From contig NZ_OCTP01000011.1 of assembly GCF_900232825.1 (NCBI RefSeq), positions 248,001 to 312,000 on the forward strand: a stretch of DNA of 64,000 nt, read 5' to 3'. The notes beneath the pieces were generated by a model that had not been told where the DNA came from, did no database searches, and was given only the letters and a program-made list of their open reading frames with translations. The first letter of the stretch is position 1; each line of letters opens with the position of its first letter. Source of the stretch: Anaerococcus sp. Marseille-P3625. GTDB lineage: Bacteria > Bacillota > Clostridia > Tissierellales > Peptoniphilaceae. The translations under genes were made by a program, and so were the position numbers. Below are positions 57,385-64,000 of this stretch, one piece after another.

Positions 57385-58196
57385 TCAACTTTCCTTTCAA
57401 AAATCATTCTGCCATTTTCATCAAAAGTAGCATTGTCCGGCAATACCTCAATCATACATTGGCAATGTGGGTGAGTAACTCCTACAACTGCTTTCCATTC
57501 GCTAGTCTTTTTCCCATAATTACTGCCATTAGCTATTAGATCAGCAAGTAAAAATACCTTTGGGGTTTTCCCATCTTCTTCTAGGTAAAGACTTGAACAA
57601 TGTTTACAAGCTCCTTGGCTTGGTCTTTTGAACACTTTTGTTTCAAGTCCCTTGTTAGAATATGGACTATTACCCTTAATTATTCCATCTGCTATGCCCT
57701 CATTTTTGCTATTGATTAATTCAGTTTTTACAACCATATCCCAATCTTGTTTAGTATCTTGAGTTATTTTTCTTAGCTCTGTAGCAATCCATGTATCTCT
57801 AGGTCTGTCATCTTTAAATACTTCATCAATAACTGAAAATTCTTTTTTAAAATATTCAATGCTCGCACTTGAAACCTTGTGCCTAAACTTATCTAATTGA
57901 TAATCAAGACCTTCTTGAACACATTCTTGACTTATCTTGTATATAGGGTTATCACTAGGCTTTATTTCTCTTATGAGTTTTTCAAATTCACTAGGGTCTA
58001 AATCAAGATCTGGATGTGAAATATCAATCTGCCCTTTTTTGTAAGCTCTTTCTAATATTGATTGAAACTCAACTGGTATATTAAGCTTCTTTGCTAGACT
58101 TGGATCTATCTTTCCACCTCTAGCAACCTTATTCAAAACTTTTAAATATCGGTCAAGAATAACCTTGACTCTTCTATACTTTTCTCTTGGGGTCAT
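57381..58196 (-). CDS. Minor head protein, Mu gpF/SPP1 gp7-like
   Basis: Protein of 271 residues. The C-terminal part has the family pattern TELINSKNEGIADGI, a Cys pair in GACKHCSSLYLEEDG and the signature GVTHPHCQCMIEVLP. It follows the portal gene, overlapping by 4 bases. It probably seals or stabilises the portal-capsid vertex and may be ejected with DNA. AGGAGG precedes the ATG. Confidence 0.88.
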   Translation of the reverse strand: MTPREKYRRVKVILDRYLKVLNKVARGGKIDPSLAKKLNIPVEFQSILERAYKKGQIDISHPDLDLDPSEFEKLIREIKPSDNPIYKISQECVQEGLDYQLDKFRHKVSSASIEYFKKEFSVIDEVFKDDRPRDTWIATELRKITQDTKQDWDMVVKTELINSKNEGIADGIIKGNSPYSNKGLETKVFKRPSQGACKHCSSLYLEEDGKTPKVFLLADLIANGSNYGKKTSEWKAVVGVTHPHCQCMIEVLPDNATFDENGRMIFERKVE

Positions 58197-58221
58197 TCTC
58201 GCCTCCTAATATTATTAAAAT

Positions 58222-58297
58222 TGGTAGGGCGGATAGGATTTGAACCTATATCTTTAGTCTTCTGAACTAATATTCTGCCTGGTTAAACTACCACCCT
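58222..58297 (-). tRNA. tRNA with atypical anticodon loop
   Basis: A 76-base cloverleaf ending in encoded CCA. Acceptor stem AGGGTGG/CCGCCCT, T arm ATAGG-TTCAAAT-CCTAT, anticodon stem TTAGT/ACTAA. The loop reads TCAGAAG, so position 33 is C rather than the universal T and the formal anticodon is AGA (Ser), but there is no long variable arm as in tRNA-Ser. It is a decayed or unusual tRNA; identity is uncertain. Confidence 0.75.
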
Positions 58298-58315
58298 AAA
58301 AAAATAAGCAACTTT

Positions 58316-58525
58316 TTAGTCGCCTATTAATACTCGATATATTTCTTTATTAGCTTCTTTCATAACTCTATCAAAAATAATAGATGCTTCCATCTGCAAA
58401 ACCCTTAAATATTTATCTTCTAAAGGATATTGAGCTGTTTCTGTATTTATTGTCTTTCTATTAGATTTGCATAAGCATTTAAGCTCTTTATTTGCCTTTT
58501 TAAAGCCTTTTATTTTTATAGTCAT
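58316..58525 (-). CDS. Hypothetical protein
   Basis: Protein of 69 residues, basic at the start (TIKIKGFKKANKELKCLCKS) and helical at the end (ASIIFDRVMKEANKEIYRVL). AAAGGAG precedes the ATG. It lies between the odd tRNA and the cytosine methyltransferase. No family recognised. Confidence 0.6.
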   Translation of the reverse strand: MTIKIKGFKKANKELKCLCKSNRKTINTETAQYPLEDKYLRVLQMEASIIFDRVMKEANKEIYRVLIGD

Positions 58526-58595
58526 AGGATTACTCCTTTAAGTTCTTTTCTTTTTATCTGAATTAAATTACTTGTAGTATTTTAGGTTTTAACAC

Positions 58596-60143
58596 TTAAA
58601 TTTCTATTTCTTTATTCCTAAATAACTGCATAAAAATAGCAGCTAATACATCTACTACGATTGCATTACCTGCCTGTTTATATAACTGACTATCACTATT
58701 TACTTTTCTTGCCTTATAAAAATCTTTATCTTCTATTCCCATGAGTCGCCAAAACTCCAATGGTGTTAGTTTTCTGATTCTAAAATCATCTGTAACCACT
58801 CCCCTGTCATTATTACAAGTCAAGGTTTGGCTACAATCTTTCTGCACCCTACCCCTACGATTGTTACAAGTAGGATTAATAAGGTCTATACCGTCGCCTT
58901 GGTGGGCTTCTAGGTAACCTTTTTTAGTTCCGTTTTTAATTGGTATGGTTTTATTAGTATCGCTTGTAACTAAATAATTGTCTTTTCCAACCGTTGTCAA
59001 AGTATTTGAAGTTCCATCTTTTTTTAATTCTAATTGTTGAACAAATTTATCATCTCTAAGTCTGCCCCTACTTGCTGCAATAGCTGGTAATTCTACCGTT
59101 ACACAAGGCTTACTACTATTTGATAGTAATGTTGGTGATAAACCATCTGCATTGTAAGTTCTAAATTCACTTGGATTAGTTCGTCTTTGATGCTTTATCT
59201 TATGAGTTTGTACAATTTTAGCTTCGTTTATTTCATCTATACAAGGTTGAAGTCCTCCACCTTGACAAGTATTTAGAGTTGGGCTTATTCCCTCTTTGTC
59301 AAATACTCTAAATCTTTCTGGATTGTTTCTATTTCTGCTATTGAGTTTATGAGTTTGTATAAGCTCTGGTTCGACTACAACATTACCTTCGCTTTTCCTT
59401 ATAGATATTCCTCTTTGCTTTGTTGTCACACAATTAGCAACTTCTTTTTCTTTGGGATCATTAATCGAAGAATCGAATACACTTTTATATTTAATATCAT
59501 AATTTCTCACAATACCGACAAGCTTTTTAACTCGTTCACTAGTCAAATAATATTTTTCATCTACATTTTCTTCTAAGATATCTTTAAGTCTTGTTTTTAA
59601 CACCTGCTTTTCTGGAAATTTAAAACCTTGATTATCATCCAGTATTGATATACAAAATACCCTTTCTCTATTTTGTGGTACTCCATAATCTTTTGCATTT
59701 AATACCTTTGAATAGTTTGTATAACCTAAATTAGTTAAGATATCAAGCCACTTTTCATAACCCGCTTTATTTTTCTTAAAGGTTAAGGCTTTTACATTTT
59801 CCATAAGTAAATATTTAGGTCTTTTAGCTTCTATTATTCTTTCACACTCCCAAAGTAGACTACTTCTTGTGCCACTATCTTTTTCAAATCCTTTTTGTTT
59901 GCCGGCCATAGAAATATCTTGGCATGGAAAAGAATATGTAAACAAGTCAAAATCCGGCAAATCTTTAGGATCTATTTTGCATATATCTCCAAAATTTTTA
60001 ACCTCACCATGTATAGCTTTATATGAGTCAATAGCAAATTTATCTATTTCACAAATTCCCACTACTTCATGGTCTATATTCGCCCTTTCTAGACCCATTC
60101 TTTGCGTACCTATACCGGCAAAACTTTCAAAAACTCTTAACAT
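58596..60143 (-). CDS. C5-cytosine DNA methyltransferase with repeated recognition units
   Basis: Protein of 515 residues. All core motifs are present: FESFAGIGTQRMGLERANI (I), catalytic Cys in YSFPCQDISMAG (IV, about residue 74), LLMENVKALTF (VI), VPQNRERVFCISI (VIII) and LYKQAGNAIVVDVLAAI (X). It is long for the family because the region between VIII and IX (about 200-465) holds repeated units ending in SPTLNT, SPTLLS, SNTLTT and SQTLTC, like the several target-recognition domains of multispecific phage enzymes. It protects phage DNA from host restriction. AAGGAG precedes the ATG. Confidence 0.93.
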   Translation of the reverse strand: MLRVFESFAGIGTQRMGLERANIDHEVVGICEIDKFAIDSYKAIHGEVKNFGDICKIDPKDLPDFDLFTYSFPCQDISMAGKQKGFEKDSGTRSSLLWECERIIEAKRPKYLLMENVKALTFKKNKAGYEKWLDILTNLGYTNYSKVLNAKDYGVPQNRERVFCISILDDNQGFKFPEKQVLKTRLKDILEENVDEKYYLTSERVKKLVGIVRNYDIKYKSVFDSSINDPKEKEVANCVTTKQRGISIRKSEGNVVVEPELIQTHKLNSRNRNNPERFRVFDKEGISPTLNTCQGGGLQPCIDEINEAKIVQTHKIKHQRRTNPSEFRTYNADGLSPTLLSNSSKPCVTVELPAIAASRGRLRDDKFVQQLELKKDGTSNTLTTVGKDNYLVTSDTNKTIPIKNGTKKGYLEAHQGDGIDLINPTCNNRRGRVQKDCSQTLTCNNDRGVVTDDFRIRKLTPLEFWRLMGIEDKDFYKARKVNSDSQLYKQAGNAIVVDVLAAIFMQLFRNKEIEI

Positions 60144-60162
60144 ACACCAATTCTCCTTAAAA

Positions 60163-60190
60163 TAAAAAATCGTACGATTTACGCACGATT
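60163..60190 (-). terminator. Terminator after tRNA-Ser
   Basis: AATCGTGCG, loop TAAAT, CGTACGATT and TTTTT on the minus strand, between the tRNA-Ser and the cytosine methyltransferase gene. Confidence 0.75.
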
Positions 60191-60214
60191 AATTCACGAT
60201 TGTTTTTGTTTTTC

Positions 60215-60302
60215 TGGCGACAAGAGAGGGATTCGAACCCTCGCACCTTTTAAGGTCTAACGGATTAGCAATCCGTCCCCTTGACCGCTTGGGTATCTTG
60301 TC
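60215..60302 (-). tRNA. tRNA-Ser(GCT)
   Basis: An 88-base tRNA with encoded CCA. Acceptor GACAAGA/TCTTGTC, anticodon stem-loop ACGGA-TTGCTAA-TCCGT giving GCT, a long variable arm typical of Ser, and T arm GAGGG-TTCGAAT-CCCTC. It reads AGC/AGU codons, which the phage may use more than the host. It lies between terL and the methyltransferase, bracketed by terminators. Confidence 0.95.
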
Positions 60303-60303
60303 A

Positions 60304-60331
60304 CAAAAAAAAGACGGCAAAAACCGCCTTA
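60304..60331 (-). terminator. Terminator after the large terminase gene
   Basis: AAGGCGG, loop TTTTT, CCGTC-type stem (GCCGTCTT) and a run of eight T on the minus strand, right after terL and before tRNA-Ser. Confidence 0.85.
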
Positions 60332-60346
60332 AATAAATTATTATAT

Positions 60347-62041
60347 TTAAAATTCTACTAAGTCCATCTGGTAACCTTTAGATATTTTAGATCCATACTG
60401 TGTATACTTATCAACTCCTATTAGTGCATAAGCTAAACAACAAGCCAAATGATCTGGGCCTTTTCTTGTTGCTACTTGGTAAATGTATCCATCTTTATCT
60501 CTATCAAGGATTTGTACATTTATCAAATGTTTTGTAAGTATCTGTGTCATCTCATCTTGATAAGAATAAAAGCCTATAAAACCCTGCTTTACCGCTTGTA
60601 TAGTCCTTTGCATCTTAGAAGTTTTATCTACCTTTACCATTCTTCTTTGATCGTTCCAATGATCTGTAAAGTTTACTGCTGAATAGGGGCCAGTAGTAGT
60701 TGTCCATGTACAAGCATAGGCTGAATATGGGAAAGCTCTTAATAATTCTGTATTTTTATCTGCACCATAACCGGCATCTGCTATTATCAAATCTGGATTA
60801 AATGGCTTTAACAAAGATATTACTTGCTTAACATCCATTAGTGGCATTATATTAGAACGTTTAAATTCTCGCATACACACAACTTGTAAAGTCATATTAG
60901 GCCTAATTCCAATAACCAGTACCCATGTAGGTTCTCCCCAATCTATACCAGCTATGTATGCTATAAATTCATCTGTTCTATTGATTTCTTCATGACCTGC
61001 TACAATATGAGTCTTTACATCATTTTCCCCTATCTCTAAACCTTTATTGGCATAAGGTTCTCCTAATACATAATTATAGAATAACTGTTTGAATGGATAT
61101 TCTAATTTTCTACGCATAATAGAATCTGCTGAAATGTGTAAAGCATTTAATTGTGAAATAAAATAACCTCTAGTATCTTTGATTTGAGGTTTTTTAGCAA
61201 TCCATTTGCCAACCTGCCATCTGTCTAAAGGCTTTCTACATTTAATGCACCTATATTCATAAGTGCCATTTTCTATTTCTTCTGTTATAGGATTATATCC
61301 ATCTTTTACTTGAATAATATTATCTAAAGTTATTTCTTGCCAAGTATTACAATGTTTACATTTGTATAAATATCTTCTCTGATCTGACTTTTCGTATAAT
61401 TCATTTATTCCAATACCTGGTAATGTTGGTGTTGACCATCTACGCATTAATCCATACTTAGAAGATGACATTGACTCTTTAAAAGCTAATTCAGTTCCTA
61501 TCCTCATTCTGTCGTACTCATCTGCACAATACATATCAATATCTGCACCCTCACCTTGTGATCCATCTCCTGATGTTCTCATAAAGATATTAGATGTGCC
61601 TATTTTCTTACTTGATACGTTATTTAAGTCTTTAGCAACTTGTCTTTGTAGATGTGGGCTGTCTTTAATAACCGGACTTACTCTAGTTCTTGAAAAATCC
61701 GCCATTTGTGCCATTGTAGGGAATGTATACATTATATTTACATTGTCGTGAGTATCTGCAAACCATAAAACTTCGGCTGTAGCTAACTCACTCATGCCTA
61801 ACTGCCTAGCTTTTTGTATAACTTTATTAGGGTGATTATCATTTAAAATTGATTCTTGCCATGGTCTATGAGCAAAAGGATTATGATCTGAAACAAAGGT
61901 CATTGGCTTTGACTTTATAGGCTTATATTTTAAAGCCCATAAGGCTGGAAAGCTTCTAATAATGGTATCTTCTATAGACTTTTTAGCTAAATAGCTAGAC
62001 TTAAAAGAATTTACATTATCTATAATGTTTAATTCATCCAT
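60347..62041 (-). CDS. terL: Terminase large subunit
   Basis: Protein of 564 residues that drives DNA into the head and cuts it. The ATPase half shows a Walker-A-like QKARQLGMSELA (about 77), Walker B MYCADEYDRM (about 169) and the coupling motif region. A zinc-ribbon-like pair CKHCNTW and CIKCRKP lies at about 230-265. The nuclease half has acidic residues in AGIDWGEPTWV, LIIADAGYGADK and PDHLACCLAYAL. It is closer to GpA-type than to the T4-type terminases. Confidence 0.95.
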   Translation of the reverse strand: MDELNIIDNVNSFKSSYLAKKSIEDTIIRSFPALWALKYKPIKSKPMTFVSDHNPFAHRPWQESILNDNHPNKVIQKARQLGMSELATAEVLWFADTHDNVNIMYTFPTMAQMADFSRTRVSPVIKDSPHLQRQVAKDLNNVSSKKIGTSNIFMRTSGDGSQGEGADIDMYCADEYDRMRIGTELAFKESMSSSKYGLMRRWSTPTLPGIGINELYEKSDQRRYLYKCKHCNTWQEITLDNIIQVKDGYNPITEEIENGTYEYRCIKCRKPLDRWQVGKWIAKKPQIKDTRGYFISQLNALHISADSIMRRKLEYPFKQLFYNYVLGEPYANKGLEIGENDVKTHIVAGHEEINRTDEFIAYIAGIDWGEPTWVLVIGIRPNMTLQVVCMREFKRSNIMPLMDVKQVISLLKPFNPDLIIADAGYGADKNTELLRAFPYSAYACTWTTTTGPYSAVNFTDHWNDQRRMVKVDKTSKMQRTIQAVKQGFIGFYSYQDEMTQILTKHLINVQILDRDKDGYIYQVATRKGPDHLACCLAYALIGVDKYTQYGSKISKGYQMDLVEF

Positions 62042-62412
62042 GGTAAAATACCACCTAGACTTTGTATATTTTCACTTGTTTTATATAGGTCTAGCTCTTG
62101 CAATCCACTTGTAAAGCTAGCTTTGTTTAGGTGCAAAATATATTCTCTATCCTCAATACTGTTAGGGTTTTTTATTATAATTCTTAAATAAGGATAATAG
62201 CAAAATTTCAAAAAATCTGCATCTTCCCCATAATATCTTTTAACTGTTTCTGGATCTATAAATTCATTGGCATTTATATATCCTATAACTTTATAACCGT
62301 TAATTTCTAAAATAAGTCTTTTCTTATCTAAGCCGCTTATTTCATATTCCCTAAAATCAATACTTAAATCGTTAGAAGATTTTAATTTTCCATAAATACT
62401 AGAATAATCCAT
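62029..62412 (-). CDS. Hypothetical packaging-region protein
   Basis: Protein of 127 residues (LDKKRLILEINGYKVIGYIN, EFIDPETVKRYYGEDADFLK, DREYILHLNKASFTSGLQEL). It overlaps terL by 13 bases and the upstream gene by 14, so it belongs to the terminase set. No family recognised. Start at 62412 (MDYSS) preferred; an ATG at 62436 is possible. Confidence 0.65.
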   Translation of the reverse strand: MDYSSIYGKLKSSNDLSIDFREYEISGLDKKRLILEINGYKVIGYINANEFIDPETVKRYYGEDADFLKFCYYPYLRIIIKNPNSIEDREYILHLNKASFTSGLQELDLYKTSENIQSLGGILPWMN

Positions 62413-62734
62413 CTTTAGGCCTATTTTCTTCATCATTAGTGGTGTTTAAATGTATCAACATTCTGCTATATAGTTCTTTAAGACTATCATCTTCGCTTAA
62501 TCCCAATGTATCAAGTAATAAAGCTTTATTGTCTCCATCTCCACTATCCATGCTCTTTAACATTAAACTTATATTAATTAATCGGTTTAAATCTTCTACA
62601 TTTTTTGCTCTAACTCTACCCTCTGAAACGTCAATAAAAAAATTAGTAATTAGGGTATCAACAGCACCATTAATTAATTTGTCTTTGCTATATTTAGTTT
62701 TTAAATATTTGCTAGCTGAATTAATTCCCATCAT
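62399..62734 (-). CDS. Hypothetical packaging-region protein
   Basis: Helical protein of 111 residues (NSASKYLKTKYSKDKLINGA, RVRAKNVEDLNRLINISLML). Coupled to terS by an overlap of 14 bases. It may be an accessory to packaging; family unknown. Confidence 0.65.
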   Translation of the reverse strand: MMGINSASKYLKTKYSKDKLINGAVDTLITNFFIDVSEGRVRAKNVEDLNRLINISLMLKSMDSGDGDNKALLLDTLGLSEDDSLKELYSRMLIHLNTTNDEENRPKDGLF

Positions 62735-63425
62735 CGCTAATTTCCTTTAGTTTTCTTTGTATTTCTTTTTCGCTTTTTCCTATACTTCGTAAATAATCTT
62801 CATAATAGTCTGTGGCTTTGTAATATTCTTCCTCTACGTTTTCAAGTTCTGATAATACCTTTTGTTTTTCATCATCTGGTATATGAGTAAACATTGACTG
62901 CAACAGTTGCATATATTTTTTTTCGGTGATTTCTTGCAAGTTTTTAATACCAAATTGAGTTAATCCTCCCAATGCTCCGTCTGTTAATTTATCTTTTAGT
63001 TCTATAGCTTTAAATACATTTTCTATAGTGATAAAATAGTCATTTTCTTTAATCAAGTTTTTTAGCTGATCTGCTCCGGATTGAATAACCATATCCAAAA
63101 ACTCTAAATCATTTTTAAGCTTGTTTGTTTCAGAACCTGGCTGGATTTCTTTTTCTTGTTCTTCTATGAGTTTAGCAATTGGTGCTTTGTTGATAAAATC
63201 CTTTAGGTTGTTTTCTTCGGCTGAATAAGCTTGTCTTATCTTCCTGTATTGGCCTAAATAGGCCCACGATATATTAAAACCCTGCTTATCTAGATATTCT
63301 TTTATAGATTGTATGCTGGTCTTAATATCAATCATTCTATTTACTTCATCAATATATGGACTATCCATTAAAAGTTTAATTTTAGGAGGTATTTTTTTCT
63401 TGCTGTCTATCTTTGTCTTTGCAAT
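62721..63425 (-). CDS. terS: Terminase small subunit, probable ATT start
   Basis: Protein of about 234 residues. The N-terminal region has a helix-turn-helix-like SIQSIKEYLDKQGFNISWAY, a central helical stretch (KNDLEFLDMVIQSGADQLKN) and a charged C-terminus (SIGKSEKEIQRKLKEISDDG). It recognises the packaging site and loads terL. The first ATG (63368) lacks a ribosome binding site. The frame stays open to ATT at 63425, 9 bases after AGGAGG, adding 19 residues (AKTKIDSKKKIPPKIKLL), a basic N-terminus usual for DNA-binding TerS. Confidence 0.8.
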   Translation of the reverse strand: MAKTKIDSKKKIPPKIKLLMDSPYIDEVNRMIDIKTSIQSIKEYLDKQGFNISWAYLGQYRKIRQAYSAEENNLKDFINKAPIAKLIEEQEKEIQPGSETNKLKNDLEFLDMVIQSGADQLKNLIKENDYFITIENVFKAIELKDKLTDGALGGLTQFGIKNLQEITEKKYMQLLQSMFTHIPDDEKQKVLSELENVEEEYYKATDYYEDYLRSIGKSEKEIQRKLKEISDDGN

Positions 63426-63438
63426 TTTAAAACACCTC

Positions 63439-63765
63439 CTATTCTTCTAAATATATTGTCTTTATGTATAATTCTACTAAGGCTATGGCTCTTGCAAAAC
63501 CCTCTATAATGGCCTCTTCGTCTTTGCTTGAATATTGAGAAATAGCAAGTTCGGAGTTATCTTCTATAAAGTCATGCAAATTATTAATCATAGCTTTAGA
63601 TTCTTGTTCTATATCTTTATGTTCATAATCATAACTATAATTTGGGAAATAGTCCTTGACTGTGTAAGGCTTTTTAGTCTTAATAATATACAAGTTATTT
63701 TCTGATTTTTCGGTATCCATTATTTTATTATCATGATCAACTTTGCTGATATCTTTATGCTTCAT
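63439..63765 (-). CDS. Hypothetical protein upstream of terS, second copy
   Basis: Identical to 598-924 and probably the same gene seen twice. ATG at 63765 with AAGGAAAG upstream. Its stop runs into the AGGAGG of terS. Confidence 0.7.
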   Translation of the reverse strand: MKHKDISKVDHDNKIMDTEKSENNLYIIKTKKPYTVKDYFPNYSYDYEHKDIEQESKAMINNLHDFIEDNSELAISQYSSKDEEAIIEGFARAIALVELYIKTIYLEE

Positions 63766-63801
63766 AACTCTTTCCTTGCTATTTTTCACAAATTTATAAA
63801 T

Positions 63802-63957
63802 AAAAAAAGCTTTGAATAAATCAAAGCTAGGGAAACTGACAAATGATGTAGTAGATCAAGGTCGGTAAAAATATTTCTTTCAGGAGTGTTTGGTGTAACA
63901 ATTCATTTAGGCTAGACGTAGGTACTAATGGGTAAAGTGACCTTGATACTACTATAC
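63802..63957 (-). ncRNA. Structured leader RNA, second copy
   Basis: Identical to 961-1116: 14-bp closing stem, internal unpaired region and intrinsic terminator, in the same position before the first late gene. Confidence 0.65.
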
Positions 63958-64000
63958 AGTTATATTATAATCCATTTTTATTTTTAATGTGTCTAATGAT

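Larger units (their letters stand above)
62842..64000. repeat. Right copy of the end repeat (same as 1-1159)
   Basis: Exact repeat of the window start at an offset of 62841. See the left copy. The late regulator (1169-1603) begins just past this end. Confidence 0.95.

Noticed and set aside
1-64000. CRISPR arrays, insertion sequences and transposases
   Set aside because: No regularly spaced repeats with unique spacers and no transposase-like protein were seen; the only short repeats are coding repeats, operators and arm sites.

Overview
The window is the complete genome of a temperate, contractile-tailed (myovirus) phage of a low-GC Gram-positive anaerobe. The sequence is AT-rich throughout, with A-rich codons, strong AGGAGG-type ribosome binding sites and sigma-A-like promoters. 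The host is probably a clostridial or Peptoniphilaceae-type Firmicute; this is inferred from base composition and gene style, and no host gene is present. Bases 1-1159 are repeated exactly at 62842-64000, so the unique genome is about 62.84 kb and was most likely read around a circle.

Layout. Nearly all genes are on the minus strand, so the genome reads from right to left. The immunity region lies at about 12.1-15.7 kb. A CI-type repressor with an S24 peptidase domain points right and a Cro-like gene points left across a divergent operator region. Two rightward single genes (12835-13071, DUF1883-like; 13935-14435, membrane-anchored) sit inside the leftward early operon. Leftwards follow small regulators, a YqaJ nuclease and RecT annealing pair, an HNH protein, a replication initiator with a probable internal origin, SSB, many small accessory proteins, dUTPase, an adenine methyltransferase, and a sigma-region-4-like protein that probably controls late genes.

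Immediately after that regulator is a compact non-coding RNA with its own promoter-like sequence, a 14-bp closing stem and an intrinsic terminator. The late operon starts after it and, across the circle join, runs leftward from 64 kb to 21 kb: small and large terminase, tRNA-Ser, a C5 cytosine methyltransferase with repeated target-recognition-like units, an odd tRNA, minor head protein, portal with a C-terminal GNAT-like domain, a zincin-motif structural protein, prohead protease, scaffold, capsid with an Ig-like insert, neck proteins, sheath, tube, tail chaperone pair, tape measure with a lysozyme domain, baseplate, fibres, XkdX, holin-like proteins and a CW_7-repeat amidase. Several intrinsic terminators interrupt this operon. 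Together with the terminated leader RNA this suggests late control by antitermination, as in lambda Q and 6S RNA; that is inference.

The lysogeny and accessory arm (16-21.4 kb) holds a lipoprotein on the plus strand, a tyrosine integrase with a probable attP, an AP2-type homing endonuclease-like gene, small unknown genes and a HicAB toxin-antitoxin pair. Several genes of 22-54 codons with good ribosome binding sites are reported here, and some starts have been moved to match ribosome binding sites.
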